Of a DNA stretch of 64,000 nucleotides, positions 35,953 to 44,704 are shown one piece after another. The position numbers and the translations under genes are program-made. The DNA is taken from the NCBI RefSeq assembly GCF_023705585.1, contig NZ_BOQE01000001.1, positions 1,377,341 through 1,441,340 on the forward strand, written 5' to 3'. The notes beneath the pieces were generated by a model, which was given only the letters and a program-made list of their open reading frames with translations, made no database searches and was not told the DNA's origin. This DNA comes from Collibacillus ludicampi (GTDB taxonomy: Bacteria; Bacillota; Bacilli; Tumebacillales; BOQE01). Each line of letters starts with the position of its first letter. Within the stretch, counting starts at the first letter, position 1.

Positions 35953-37638
35953 ATGAAAATCAAATCGAAGATAGTGCTGAGCCTTTCCGTTTTAATGGGC
36001 ATTCTAGTGGTTTCTTGCGGTGCAACTATCGTAACTGAGAAACGCCTACAGTCTTCTTATGAACAGCTGATACATACGGATCAAACGATTTGTTTTGATC
36101 TGAAAGCGATTCAGTTTCGTCTCGCAGGACTTTCCAATGACGAGAGAGCATTCCTTCTCACTGGAGATAAAAGCTATCCCATGGAAATGAAAGATAAACA
36201 AACGGATCTTGAATTCTACATAAATCAACTAAAAGGATTGCAGCTTGATGATCATGATCAATCGATTCTGGATCAAGTGACTAACCACTATGATGCCTAC
36301 TTAAAAGCAAGCAATCAAGTCATCCAGGCCTATAATGCCGGCCAACCTGAGCAGGCCAAATCGGTGCATTTTAATCAGGAGCGCAAGGCACGTAAAGAGC
36401 TTGATCCCATTGTCCAGTCGTTTTTGAACGATAAGCAAAAACAACTGGATAGTCGTATGGCAGCTTTACATCGATCGGCCCAACAAACACAGATCCTTAT
36501 GCTGGTTTTGATCGGACTGTGTATAGGTTTTGGAGTGCTATCCAGCATCAGCTTGATTCGTTCAATCCGCCCTTTATCCGAAGTCAATCGTCAGCTAAAA
36601 GATATTGCTGACGGTCATGGAGATTTGAGCAAGACGATCACGGTGACAACGAAGGATGAAGTGGGTGAGTTGGCCCATACATTCAATCGGATGATTGCCA
36701 ACCTTCGATCGCTGGTGTTACAGACCAGAGAAATGGCCACTCAAGTCTCGTTAGCTGCACAGGAATTGAATGCGTATGCAGAAGAAACGACCCAGGCATC
36801 GAGCCAAATGGCAACCACCATGCAGGAACTCGCTTCCGGTATGAAGAATCAATCGAACTCCGTAAATTCGGCCTCCATTGCATTTAGGAGAATGGATGAA
36901 AACATGCAGAGAATTGAACAAAGCGCTTCCACTGCAGCTACTCTGTCGCAGGATACCTCTTCTGTTGCTGATAAAGGTAGTGCATCCATATACAGGGCCG
37001 TCCAACAGATGCGAACGATTCATGAAAGCGTGTCTGCATCCTCTCAAGCTGTCTATTCTTTATCTGAGCAGGCAGAGCGAATCCGTTTTATTGTTACTGT
37101 TATTCAGGAGATCGCTTCTCAAACGCATCTCCTTTCACTCAACGCTGCGATTGAAGCTGCGCGGGCAGGAGAGCAAGGGCGAGGATTCGCAGTAGTTGCC
37201 GCGGAAGTGAGGAAGCTGGCCAGTCAATCGGAAGAATCAGCTAAACAAATCGCTGAAGACATCACTTCGATCCAGCATCAGATTCAAGAAGCCGTTTCAA
37301 TGATGGAAACCGTTACTAATGATGCATCTATTGGAATGGATGTTGTAGTGGAAGCAGGCGAATCCTTCCACCGGATCCAAGAATCGATCGAGCACGTGGA
37401 GCATCAAATCAAAACGGTATCCATCGCTGTATCAGATATGGTGAAACATTCACACCACATTACCACTTCCATGCAGAAAATCACCGAAACACAAGATATG
37501 GCTTTGATTGGTACACAGAACATTTCGGCTGCGTCTGAGGAACAATTATCTGCAATACAAAAAATTACAGATTCGGCTTCTGTTTTATCTGGAATTGCAA
37601 CAAACCTTGAAGAGATGATGCAGCAATTCAACGTTTAA
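35953..37638 (+). CDS. Methyl-accepting chemotaxis protein
   Basis: A 561-residue membrane chemoreceptor. It has an N-terminal TM ([17 protein letters not shown]), a 4-helix-bundle sensory domain (residues about 35-185, [17 protein letters not shown]), TM2 ([20 protein letters not shown]), a HAMP domain, and the signalling domain with the highly conserved tip [20 protein letters not shown] then [19 protein letters not shown]. Ligand unknown. It probably feeds the chemotaxis kinase CheA. The gene is isolated, with no che genes nearby. Confidence 0.93.
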   Translation: MKIKSKIVLSLSVLMGILVVSCGATIVTEKRLQSSYEQLIHTDQTICFDLKAIQFRLAGLSNDERAFLLTGDKSYPMEMKDKQTDLEFYINQLKGLQLDDHDQSILDQVTNHYDAYLKASNQVIQAYNAGQPEQAKSVHFNQERKARKELDPIVQSFLNDKQKQLDSRMAALHRSAQQTQILMLVLIGLCIGFGVLSSISLIRSIRPLSEVNRQLKDIADGHGDLSKTITVTTKDEVGELAHTFNRMIANLRSLVLQTREMATQVSLAAQELNAYAEETTQASSQMATTMQELASGMKNQSNSVNSASIAFRRMDENMQRIEQSASTAATLSQDTSSVADKGSASIYRAVQQMRTIHESVSASSQAVYSLSEQAERIRFIVTVIQEIASQTHLLSLNAAIEAARAGEQGRGFAVVAAEVRKLASQSEESAKQIAEDITSIQHQIQEAVSMMETVTNDASIGMDVVVEAGESFHRIQESIEHVEHQIKTVSIAVSDMVKHSHHITTSMQKITETQDMALIGTQNISAASEEQLSAIQKITDSASVLSGIATNLEEMMQQFNV

Positions 37639-37990
37639 TCGAGCTTGCCGATATTTTTACGAAGTGTCGAGAACGTGAAGACCGATGTACCGGATTGAAT
37701 AGAGAGTTTGTGGTTTTATCCGTCAATTAGGAGTTTTAATCTGGGCAACGACAAAGACTCATTGGACAGAAGCTGCGGACATCCGCCACAGTAAGCGGAT
37801 CATTAACATGGAGAAAACCCACCGAGACAGGAGCCATACCTATCTCGCGGTGGGTTTTTCCCGCTCCATTTTCTACTTACACGAGCTTGCTTGCTTTTCA
37901 TTGAACCACAGGCCCAATGAATTTGCTATTCCTCTAAGGGTGACATGGTCGAGCACGAAAGTAGCCAGGGCGATCCCCCATTACTCAGGG
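37639..37990. other. Intergenic region after the chemoreceptor
   Basis: About 350 bases between convergent genes. Apart from the terminator at 37814-37860 I see no supported gene or repeat. Confidence 0.4.
37814..37860 (+). terminator. Rho-independent terminator
   Basis: AACCCACCGAGACAGG and the complementary CCTATCTCGCGGTGGGTT flank a short loop and are followed by TTTTTC. Confidence 0.8.
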
Positions 37991-38785
37991 CTATAAAATG
38001 GAACGTACGATTCCGCCATCTACCCGCAGTGCTGCACCCGTAATTGCAGAAGCCTGTTCTGAAGCCAAAAATACTACGAGATCAGCCACCTCCTTCGGCT
38101 TGATGAAACGTTTCAACAAGGAAGTGGGCAAATAGGTTTGGAACGTCTCCTTTTCCGCTTCTTCAAAGGTTTTTCCAGACTCCGCAAAATTTCTTCTCAT
38201 AAAATCATCCGTTCTTTCGGTAAGCGTTGGACCGGGAATGAACGCGTTGACTGTGACCCCCCTATCAGCCACGCTTTCGGCAAGGCCACGCGAGAGCCCT
38301 AACAATGCTGTCTTGGTTGCACCATAATGCACCATTTCACCCGAAATAAAACCTGCAGTAACGCTTGCATTGAAAAGGATTCTCCCCCACCCCTTTTTCA
38401 CCATACCCTGAGCGTAATGACGGGAAAGACGTACAGCACTCATGACATTTACCTGAAAATACTGTTCCCAATCCTCGTCCGTTATCTCAAAGAAAGGCTT
38501 TGGCTCGAAAATCCCCAGGTTATTCACCAGAATATCTGCCTCTGGACAATAGGCTATCAATTGGCTTACACCTTCTGTGTGGCTCAAGTCAGCGGCAAAA
38601 CCATACACCTCAGCTCCCGGAACTTCCTTTTTCAACCGTTCCACGGCTTCAGTCACACGCTTTTCGTTTCGCCCATTCACGAGCACTGAAGCCCCAGACT
38701 CGGCTAGTCCTTTTGCGATAGCGTAGCCGATACCTGTCGTTGACCCACTGATGATTGCTTTTTTTCCTGTAAGTGTAATCTCCAT
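37991..38785 (-). CDS. Short-chain dehydrogenase/reductase
   Basis: A 264-residue NAD(P)-dependent oxidoreductase of the SDR family. Start at 38785 (MEITLTGKKAIISGSTTGIG). The coenzyme glycine motif is SGSTTGIGYAIAKGLAES; the active site is FNASVTAGFISGEMVHYGAT (Ser, Tyr-X-X-X-Lys as YGATK). The C-terminal ASAITGAALRVDGG closes the fold. Substrate unknown. A 17-bp palindrome and a direct copy of its arm lie just upstream and may be the operator. Confidence 0.88.
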   Translation of the reverse strand: MEITLTGKKAIISGSTTGIGYAIAKGLAESGASVLVNGRNEKRVTEAVERLKKEVPGAEVYGFAADLSHTEGVSQLIAYCPEADILVNNLGIFEPKPFFEITDEDWEQYFQVNVMSAVRLSRHYAQGMVKKGWGRILFNASVTAGFISGEMVHYGATKTALLGLSRGLAESVADRGVTVNAFIPGPTLTERTDDFMRRNFAESGKTFEEAEKETFQTYLPTSLLKRFIKPKEVADLVVFLASEQASAITGAALRVDGGIVRSIL

Positions 38786-38857
38786 GACTATACTCCTTAC
38801 GAACAAATGAATTGTATGAGACGCTCAACCCGATATAGGTTATCAGCATCGCTTATT

Positions 38858-38930
38858 TAGGTAAGTTTGTGTCGTCGGATTGAAAAGTAGGTATGTTTGT
38901 GTCTCGAAAATGCGACACAAACATACCTAC
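38858..38930. repeat. Inverted and direct repeats upstream of the SDR gene
   Basis: GTAGGTATGTTTGTGTC (38887-38903) pairs perfectly with its complement (38914-38930). A nearly identical copy, TAGGTAAGTTTGTGTCG, lies at 38858-38874. The set is in the 5' region of the SDR gene and after the OsmC stop, so it may be either an operator array or the OsmC terminator (the minus strand continues with CTTTTC). Confidence 0.65.
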
Positions 38931-39338
38931 AAAAAATAGAGTATATGTTACGCTTTCACCCAATTTGATTCCAGTTCAACACCTGCTGCTTTAAGTGTTG
39001 TATAAACAGGACAGCGAGAATCAGTTATTTCCTGCAGTTCCTTTAGTCGATCTTCAGATTCGCTTGTCTTTACTTTCGCATGAATGGTCACTTTTTCAAA
39101 GTATGGGCGAACGTTTGGATCCCCCATCAACCCGCGCGGGTCAAATTCACCCCGGATATCAAATTCAATGCCTTGCAAGTCGAAGTTGATTTCTTTCGCT
39201 ACGAGATTTGCAACGATGTTTTCGCAACCGGCTAGAGCACTTAATACCAAACTCAACGGATCCGGTCCAGTTTCTTTTCCTCCAAAGGCAGGAGTTGTAT
39301 CAATAATAATCTCATGGTTTTTTATACGTGCATGAGTC

Positions 39339-40729
39339 GATCAAGTCCGAATTTGTGTGTAAAATCCCCTCTTTGGTAGAACAGGTCGTCTAGCGAAGAT
39401 GGTGTACCTTGGAAGCCTGTTTCAAAGTCTCTTTCTGTACTTTGCGCCAATCCCAGTACTCAGTCATGTCCAGGTAGCGACGGCCCGTACTCCACTTCTC
39501 ATCCATCTCCATCAGCAACGCACCAAGCAGCCGTAAGGCGGACTCTCGATTGGGAAAGATGCGGATCACCCGCTCGCGTCGACGGATTTCTTCGTTCAGG
39601 AGCTCCTGGCCATTGGTTGTGCGTAATCGCTTGCGATAACGTTCTGGAAGCTCCAATACAGCTGTCACATCGTCAAATCCTTCTTCAAGCACCCGCATAG
39701 CACGTGGAGCTTTTTCGTAATAGTCTTCGATCACCTGGTTCAGTAAGACTCTCGCCGTTTTTAAGTCAGGAGCGTCAAGAATCGCTCTTACACGCCCATA
39801 GACATCCCCTTGTAGGGACTTGGGTGTAGCATCCAGTAAGTTACGCATAAAATGAGTTTGACAACGTTGCCACGTACATCCCTGAAATTGCGCTTTTACG
39901 GCATTTACCAACCCACTATGGCTGTCCGAGACGACGATATCCACGCCTCGCAAGTCTCTGCTTTTGAGCCATGAAAAGAACTCTGTCCAGCTTGCTTCCG
40001 ATTCGCTGTCTCCAAGCATCAGCCCCAGGATTTCACGATATCCTTCTTCGTTAATGCCCGTTGCGATCATGACACTCCGAGAACGCACACGTCCCTCTTC
40101 CCGGATTTTTAAAACCATGGCATCCACGATGAGAAAGGGATACGTATGCTCTCTAAGGTTCCGATTGTTCCAGGCATGTACAATGGGATCCAGGCGTTTA
40201 CACAAGTCCGACACCGTTGATTTTGAGAACTCTGTTCCACACAATTCCTCCGTAATTTTGGCTACCTTACGGGTGGAGACCCCATTGACCACCATTTCCA
40301 TTAAGGCTAAGACGAGAGCTTGTTCACTCCGCTGATAGCGCATGAAAAGGTCTGTAGAGAATTGACCATTCCGGAGTCTTGGAACGCGAAGCGTGAGCGT
40401 CCCTACTCGTGTAGTGAGAGTATGGGGGAGTGTACCATTCCGGTATCCTTGACGTTCTTCGGTACGCTCATACGGAGCTGCTTTCAGCTGTTCTGTAACC
40501 TGGGCCTGAAGGACCTGATTCAATACTTGCTCGATTAATCGAGCTACCGCTTCATCCCTCTGAAATAAACCGTGCAAAATTTCATCATTTAGGTTAATCT
40601 GATATTGAGCCATTTTCCATTCCTCCTTAGTAGATTAGTCGCCAACCTTATTCTACCAAAGAGGAAGCGAAATGGCTCAATTTTTGCTAGATTACTGAAC
40701 CATTTTTACACAGTATATCGGACTCAACT
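39339..40729 (-). mobile_element. IS256-family insertion sequence, complete, in osmC-like gene
   Basis: 1391 bp. The termini are GATCAAGTCCG and, on the other strand, AGTTGAGTCCG, followed by GTGTAAAA-type sequence, matching the known IS256 end pattern. An 8-bp direct repeat CATGAGTC flanks it exactly (39331-39338 and 40730-40737), the expected target duplication length. It contains one intact transposase. The perfect duplication suggests a recent insertion. Confidence 0.92.
39390..40613 (-). CDS. IS256-family (mutator) transposase
   Basis: A 407-residue DDE transposase. It has the N-terminal region MAQYQINLNDEILHGLFQRD, the RNGTLPHTLTTRVGTLTLRVPR-type signature in two blocks, DAMVLKIREEGRVRSRSVMI around the first Asp, GVDIVVSDSHSGLVNAVKAQ around the second Asp, and the WQRCQTHFMRNLL block. 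No frameshift, so it is potentially active. It lies inside a complete element with target duplication. Confidence 0.95.
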   Translation of the reverse strand: MAQYQINLNDEILHGLFQRDEAVARLIEQVLNQVLQAQVTEQLKAAPYERTEERQGYRNGTLPHTLTTRVGTLTLRVPRLRNGQFSTDLFMRYQRSEQALVLALMEMVVNGVSTRKVAKITEELCGTEFSKSTVSDLCKRLDPIVHAWNNRNLREHTYPFLIVDAMVLKIREEGRVRSRSVMIATGINEEGYREILGLMLGDSESEASWTEFFSWLKSRDLRGVDIVVSDSHSGLVNAVKAQFQGCTWQRCQTHFMRNLLDATPKSLQGDVYGRVRAILDAPDLKTARVLLNQVIEDYYEKAPRAMRVLEEGFDDVTAVLELPERYRKRLRTTNGQELLNEEIRRRERVIRIFPNRESALRLLGALLMEMDEKWSTGRRYLDMTEYWDWRKVQKETLKQASKVHHLR

Positions 40730-40930
40730 CATGAGTCTGCATTTCTTGAGAAATGATCACCGTTAAGTTTATTGAAAGTAGTGACTATATCCCCTTTAGT
40801 TGGTAAATTTGGTTCTAGTGATATAATTTCCAGGAATCGATATCAAGTTCCTGTTTACACTTACGATTATTTGTGATAGCGTTCTCATTAACCCACCTTA
40901 CATAAATCCCCGTAAATATAATCTCAATCT

Positions 40931-40966
40931 TTCGCTTTACTATCACTCGTGATACGGTTCACCGAT
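40931..40966 (-). repeat. rlmH-type att site e (left-most)
   Basis: On the minus strand GGTGAACCGTATCACGAGTGA, in which the last codons of RlmH (GEPYH, then Glu for Lys, stop) are spelled. It continues TAGTAAAGCGAAAG, shared with sites c and b. One mismatch to the core CCGTATCANAAGTGA. This is the outermost copy in the window. Confidence 0.75.
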
Positions 40967-41048
40967 CTTCACCTAAACACATAGTTGATTATGAACATAA
41001 GGTTTTCATTAATAATATACCACCCTTATTGGAATGGCCCTGTTAAAG

Positions 41049-41072
41049 GACGTGAGCAATCACGTCTTTTTT
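41049..41072 (+). terminator. Orphan terminator-like hairpin
   Basis: GACGTGA, loop GCAA, TCACGTC, then TTTTTTG on the plus strand. No plus-strand gene precedes it. Confidence 0.6.
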
Positions 41073-41115
41073 GATTTCATACATAAAACAATCCTTCCAA
41101 TTGCCTCTCATAACA

Positions 41116-41145
41116 AAAGAAAAGCACCATCTACCACAGATGGTG
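41116..41145 (-). terminator. Original terminator of the sigma/anti-sigma operon
   Basis: CACCATCT and AGATGGTG form an 8-bp stem followed by GCTTTTCTTTTG on the minus strand. The IS4 element (41174-42605) now separates it from the operon it once ended. Confidence 0.7.
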
Positions 41146-41173
41146 ATTGAATAGAGAATTACTTATTTATAAC

Positions 41174-42605
41174 CACTAGTGTTGCATAAATTATAACTGA
41201 ATTTTCTGCGTTTTAATCTAATGCTATTTTAACAAAATAAGGACAGAGCACGTTAAAGGTAGCCCCGCCCATTTGGTATAATATGTATATTCTAAAAAGA
41301 AAGGGTTCCGTTACTGTCCTGTATTCTGGCATGCCGATTCATTGCTGAGATCTCTTACCTTCGCCTTTTTTTCGATGATCTATTGTACTTGAACCATTCT
41401 ATGTAATCGCACCATAAGAAGGCCTTTAGACTTCGAAGCAACTCCAATAAGCTTTTGGTAGTTTGAATTTGCATCTTCATTAGAATCATCAGACAATAGG
41501 TGATCAAAGCAAGATACACTTGGTTCCAAACCGCCGTTTCGGAGAGACCATAAAACGTTTTGATTCTCAAATGTTGTTTCATCCATTTAAAAAACAATTC
41601 GATTGCCCATCGTGTACGATATATGTCACTGATCTCTTCTGCTGACAAATCAAAACAGTTGGTAATAATTCTTATGTCATTGCCCTGTGAATCCTTTGCC
41701 TCGACCAGTCGAAGTACGTGATCCATGGGCTTTTGAGGGGATCCTAGCAACACTTTTGTGTCCGCAAGGACAGGACTCTCATGAAGCACTTGAGATTCCA
41801 GAAGGTAGAACGTTGCATTGTCCTTCAAACGGGTAACAAAGCCTATTCCCCTACGGCAATAATCATCAAATTTCTTGTAATCGACATAACCACGATCAAA
41901 CACATAGATGGCTTCCGAATCATCAATCAAGGAATCCATTTGTGTGATGTCATTAGGCTTCGCCGTCGTTAGACGAATCTGTTCAGGATAGACTTCATCA
42001 TGATCGACAAATGCCAAGCTCACGTGGATTTTTATTCCCGCTTTGGTTTTCCGAAAGCTCGCCCAGCGGTATTTTGATAAACATAAACTGATCGTAGTTG
42101 AGTCTATGATTTTGTATGGCTTCCGCCCGGCAGGGTTAGCAGCCATGCATTGGATTTTTCCAACTAAAGAAAAAAACAGATGAGCGAGTAGATCGGTATC
42201 CACCTGACGGTGTTTCCGTGAAAGTTGCGAATAGCTGATGGAATCTAATTGCAAGAATTCTTGCATATGAGGATTCAAGATATCTGCCGCAACGGCACGT
42301 AAACTTTCACGTTTTTGCAAGATGGCGTGCAGAAATAACAGGACGTAAGATTTCGTAGTAAGCTTCTTAGCGTATTTATCTTGTTGGTTTTGATCTACTT
42401 TTTCTTGAAAATTACACTGAAAAAGTGGTTCAACCCATTTACCAAATGCCGAAAGTAGGGTATCCTTATCCTTGTCCATAAGTGTATTTCCTTTCAATGG
42501 ATTTGGACAGGACTACCTGACCTCTCCATTGTAAAGGATTTTTTTATTTAAGAGATGAAAAAAATAATAGAAGAATATTCTGAATTAATTAATGCAACAC
42601 TAGTG
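41174..42605 (-). mobile_element. IS4-family insertion sequence, complete
   Basis: 1432 bp. Both ends begin CACTAGTGTTGCAT in inverted orientation, and the imperfect homology continues further. A 9-bp direct repeat ATTTATAAC flanks it exactly (41165-41173 and 42606-42614). It lies at the last codons of the anti-sigma gene: before insertion the protein would end KVINK, and now it ends KVINH with a stop in the element. Confidence 0.9.
41355..42479 (-). CDS. IS4-family DDE transposase
   Basis: A ~375-residue transposase from MDKDKDTLLSAFGKWVEPLF (ATG at 42479; a longer ORF starts at 42497). The helical N-terminal domain is followed by KPYKIIDSTTISLCLSKYRW (first Asp), AIYVFDRGYVDYKKFDDYCR (second Asp) and the Tyr-Arg-Glu region YRTRWAIELFFKWMKQHLRI. 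No frameshift. It belongs to the IS4 family, close to the IS4Bsu1/IS231-type groups by resemblance. Confidence 0.93.
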   Translation of the reverse strand: MDKDKDTLLSAFGKWVEPLFQCNFQEKVDQNQQDKYAKKLTTKSYVLLFLHAILQKRESLRAVAADILNPHMQEFLQLDSISYSQLSRKHRQVDTDLLAHLFFSLVGKIQCMAANPAGRKPYKIIDSTTISLCLSKYRWASFRKTKAGIKIHVSLAFVDHDEVYPEQIRLTTAKPNDITQMDSLIDDSEAIYVFDRGYVDYKKFDDYCRRGIGFVTRLKDNATFYLLESQVLHESPVLADTKVLLGSPQKPMDHVLRLVEAKDSQGNDIRIITNCFDLSAEEISDIYRTRWAIELFFKWMKQHLRIKTFYGLSETAVWNQVYLALITYCLMILMKMQIQTTKSLLELLRSLKAFLWCDYIEWFKYNRSSKKRRR

Positions 42606-43112
42606 ATTTATAACTTTAGTATCAACAGAATGAGCACTGTTCAACTTATCAAAGTAAGGTTGTATTTCCTTTTTGATTTGCTCATATTTCTTTTGGTCTT
42701 CGGCACTTAAACGTTCAGGATGCAGATTCCCATGTATATCTGCCATCTTTACATTGTAATAAGCCATATCTTTAAGCAGTAGTATAAATTGCCCAAATTC
42801 CTCCGCACTCAACGTTGATTTTGCTCGTTGGAGTTTCGATTCTAAATGTTCGTAACCTTTTTGATTTCCACCAGCTTGAATGAAGTTTTCTTTAGAACCA
42901 TATACTTGGTCGACGAGATAAGAATACGCGAACGCCCCTGATGGAATCAAAAACACTGCAACCAATGCTCCTGCTATCAATCGTTTTTTCATTTTAGCTC
43001 CTCCATTTTTAAACTCAATCCTACTTAGAATTTTTTCCTTCAATTCGGCTGATGGTTTAATCTTCTGAGCATTTTCCTGTAAGACACTACGAATTTGATT
43101 TTCAAAATTCAT
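42600..43112 (-). CDS. Anti-sigma factor-like membrane protein (DUF3600-like)
   Basis: A 170-residue protein. It has an N-terminal cytoplasmic helix with NAQKIKPSAELKEKILSRIE, one TM segment (LIAGALVAVFLIPSGAFAYS), and an extracytoplasmic domain. It overlaps the ECF sigma factor by 11 bases, the usual arrangement of a sigma factor and its negative regulator. The extracytoplasmic part resembles DUF3600 proteins. The IS4 element replaced the last codon only, so the protein is intact. Signal unknown. Confidence 0.78.
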   Translation of the reverse strand: MNFENQIRSVLQENAQKIKPSAELKEKILSRIEFKNGGAKMKKRLIAGALVAVFLIPSGAFAYSYLVDQVYGSKENFIQAGGNQKGYEHLESKLQRAKSTLSAEEFGQFILLLKDMAYYNVKMADIHGNLHPERLSAEDQKKYEQIKKEIQPYFDKLNSAHSVDTKVINH

Positions 43113-43689
43113 GTTGATTCTCCACCTTTCTTAAAAGATTTACTGAACTCTCCTTTTTTTGCCGTAGTTTTGTTAAAGCTGAATTGATTCTAGATTTCAC
43201 CGTTCCTAGTGGAATATCAAGAATCTTCGCGACTTCCTCCTGTGAATAGTCGTTCAGATAATGAAGGATAATCACTTGCTTTAATTTGAACGGTAGATGC
43301 TGGATTGTATTAAGTAACTGTTCATTCGACAGGTTATCTACAACTCCATCGGAAAAATCAGGTTCAATTAAGATTTGGGGTTGTTCCATGTTTTTATTTG
43401 TAATTCGAAATCGCATCCACTTCTTTCTGCGATTGGAATTAACCTGCCGAATCACAATTCCCATTAACCATGAATGAAAAGATTTGGTTATATCAAATCT
43501 GGCTAGAGATTTGTGTAGTTGAATGTAAATCTCCTGTACCACATCCTCTAAATCCGATTTGTCCTCGAGCAAAAAATGAACGGTTTTGTAAACATTCCCA
43601 ATCGTTTGTTCATAAATCTCACTAAAGGCTTCTCGATCACCAGCTAATGAAAGGCTGACGAGTTGATTAAGTTCATTCGAATTATTCAT
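43102..43689 (-). CDS. ECF-type RNA polymerase sigma factor
   Basis: A 195-residue extracytoplasmic-function sigma factor. Region 2 includes YEQTIGNVYKTVHFLLEDKS and DVVQEIYIQLHKSLARFDIT (region 2.2). Region 4 includes LKQVIILHYLNDYSQEEVAK and ILDIPLGTVKSRINSALTKL, the helix-turn-helix that binds the -35. Paired by overlap with a membrane anti-sigma factor. Its regulon is not visible here. It is carried in an rlmH-linked island, which is unusual cargo. Confidence 0.92.
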   Translation of the reverse strand: MNNSNELNQLVSLSLAGDREAFSEIYEQTIGNVYKTVHFLLEDKSDLEDVVQEIYIQLHKSLARFDITKSFHSWLMGIVIRQVNSNRRKKWMRFRITNKNMEQPQILIEPDFSDGVVDNLSNEQLLNTIQHLPFKLKQVIILHYLNDYSQEEVAKILDIPLGTVKSRINSALTKLRQKKESSVNLLRKVENQHEF

Positions 43690-43859
43690 CCATCACTCCC
43701 CCTCAAACTTTTCACACTATATTGGCCTGAAACAGAAATATCGTTCGATTTTTTTTATCAAAAAGTGACTTCACGAAAACAAAATATTCAACTTGTTGTT
43801 TTTGCATTGTAATTCTCCAATCACCTAGGCTTCCATAATATACCTAATAGAGTGGGGGT

Positions 43860-44018
43860 ATGAGAATATTCTTCGTCCTATTTTCTGTAATTTTTAATAC
43901 TTTCGGTAAATTTCTTTTCGTAGCCTTAGCACCATTGGGAATATACGTTGCCTGTGTAGCAGATGGGCCTATTGGTTGGATAGTTGGCGCAGTAATATTT
44001 ATTTTTTTCGCGCTGTGA
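43860..44018 (+). CDS. Small membrane protein (52 residues)
   Basis: The ATG at 43860 encodes about two hydrophobic helices (RIFFVLFSVIFNTFGKFLFV then GPIGWIVGAVIFIFFAL). A GTGGGGGT stretch precedes it and it ends 21 bp before the zinc-ribbon gene on the same strand. The family is unknown, and the small size makes this tentative. Confidence 0.45.
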   Translation: MRIFFVLFSVIFNTFGKFLFVALAPLGIYVACVADGPIGWIVGAVIFIFFAL

Positions 44019-44039
44019 AACGATAAGGAGGTATACAAT

Positions 44040-44420
44040 ATGCTTCAATCGAAGATAGCTATGATCTCCTCAAACCCTAAACTAGTAGGTAAACTGTGTG
44101 ATCTTATTGGTTCAATGCCGAATATTGACTTTTCAACTATGGGTGGACTTTTCTTTTGGGACACATTAGCCGAGTCAGGTGGATGGAAACTTCAAAAGAA
44201 TAAATTTACTGATCACTGCAGACTTCTCGATCCGAACAATATTAGAAGGGCTTGGGGATCAGAGAGAGCAATGATGAGCGCCTTGGAGAAGTTGCACTCT
44301 ACTACTGCTTCCAATAGTCAGACAAGTAAATCGGATAGTAGGAAAGTTTATTGTCCAGAATGTGGTGAGAGAGTACCAGAAGGTAAGTTTTGTAAGGAAT
44401 GCGGATCGAGGATGGAATAG
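44040..44420 (+). CDS. Zinc-ribbon protein of unknown function
   Basis: A 126-residue protein. The N-terminal ~80 residues form a soluble domain (AMISSNPKLVGKLCDLIGSM, TLAESGGWKLQKNKFTDHCR) I cannot place. A Ser/Thr-rich linker follows. The C-terminus is a double-CxxC zinc ribbon (YCPECGERVPEGKFCKECGS). The RBS is a strong AAGGAGG. A small membrane protein lies directly upstream. A terminator at 44457-44480 ends the unit. Confidence 0.75.
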   Translation: MLQSKIAMISSNPKLVGKLCDLIGSMPNIDFSTMGGLFFWDTLAESGGWKLQKNKFTDHCRLLDPNNIRRAWGSERAMMSALEKLHSTTASNSQTSKSDSRKVYCPECGERVPEGKFCKECGSRME

Positions 44421-44456
44421 TTCTACGGGTTTTATACTTTAAAAAACAATTGGAAA

Positions 44457-44481
44457 GAGCCTCTCTAAAACGGAGGCTCTA
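44457..44481 (+). terminator. Terminator of the zinc-ribbon gene
   Basis: GAGCCTC and GAGGCTC enclose a short loop and are followed by TAAAATTT, 36 bases after the stop. Confidence 0.7.
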
Positions 44482-44489
44482 AAATTTGT

Positions 44490-44514
44490 GTCACTTATGA
44501 TACGGTTCGCCACC
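44490..44514 (-). repeat. rlmH-type att site d
   Basis: On the minus strand GGCGAACCGTATCATAAGTGA. In rlmH frame it spells GEPYHK and a stop. After the stop it shares little with the other copies (ACACAAATTTT). Confidence 0.75.
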
Positions 44515-44704
44515 TCTCTAAAAAAAGAACCTTCAATCCAAAGATTGATCAAAAGATCTGTGTTAAATCCCCAATTTATTCCATATAACTGTTTATTTCA
44601 ATCATTTCCTTTTCAATCTCTTTATCATAGAAACGATTGTCCATAGATGAAAAAATGATGTGTTAACTTTTTTATTCAATTCCTTTGTTTCTACATCCAA
44701 AGGA

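Larger units (their letters stand above)
38948..40795 (-). pseudogene. OsmC-family peroxiredoxin gene interrupted by IS256-family element
   Basis: The 3' part (38948-39338) encodes DTTPAFGGKETGPDPLSLVL, then the catalytic-Cys segment ALAGCENIVANLVAKEINFD, GEFDPRGLMGDPNVRPYF and ARCPVYTTLKAAGVE-like DSRCPVYTTLKAAGVELES. Joining it across the insertion to the sequence right of 40737 continues the frame as THARIKNHEIII, preceded by TVIISQEMQ, the usual N-terminal region of this OsmC subfamily. The gene is thus split by the element at 39339-40729. OsmC proteins reduce organic hydroperoxides. The exact native start is not clear. Confidence 0.8.
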
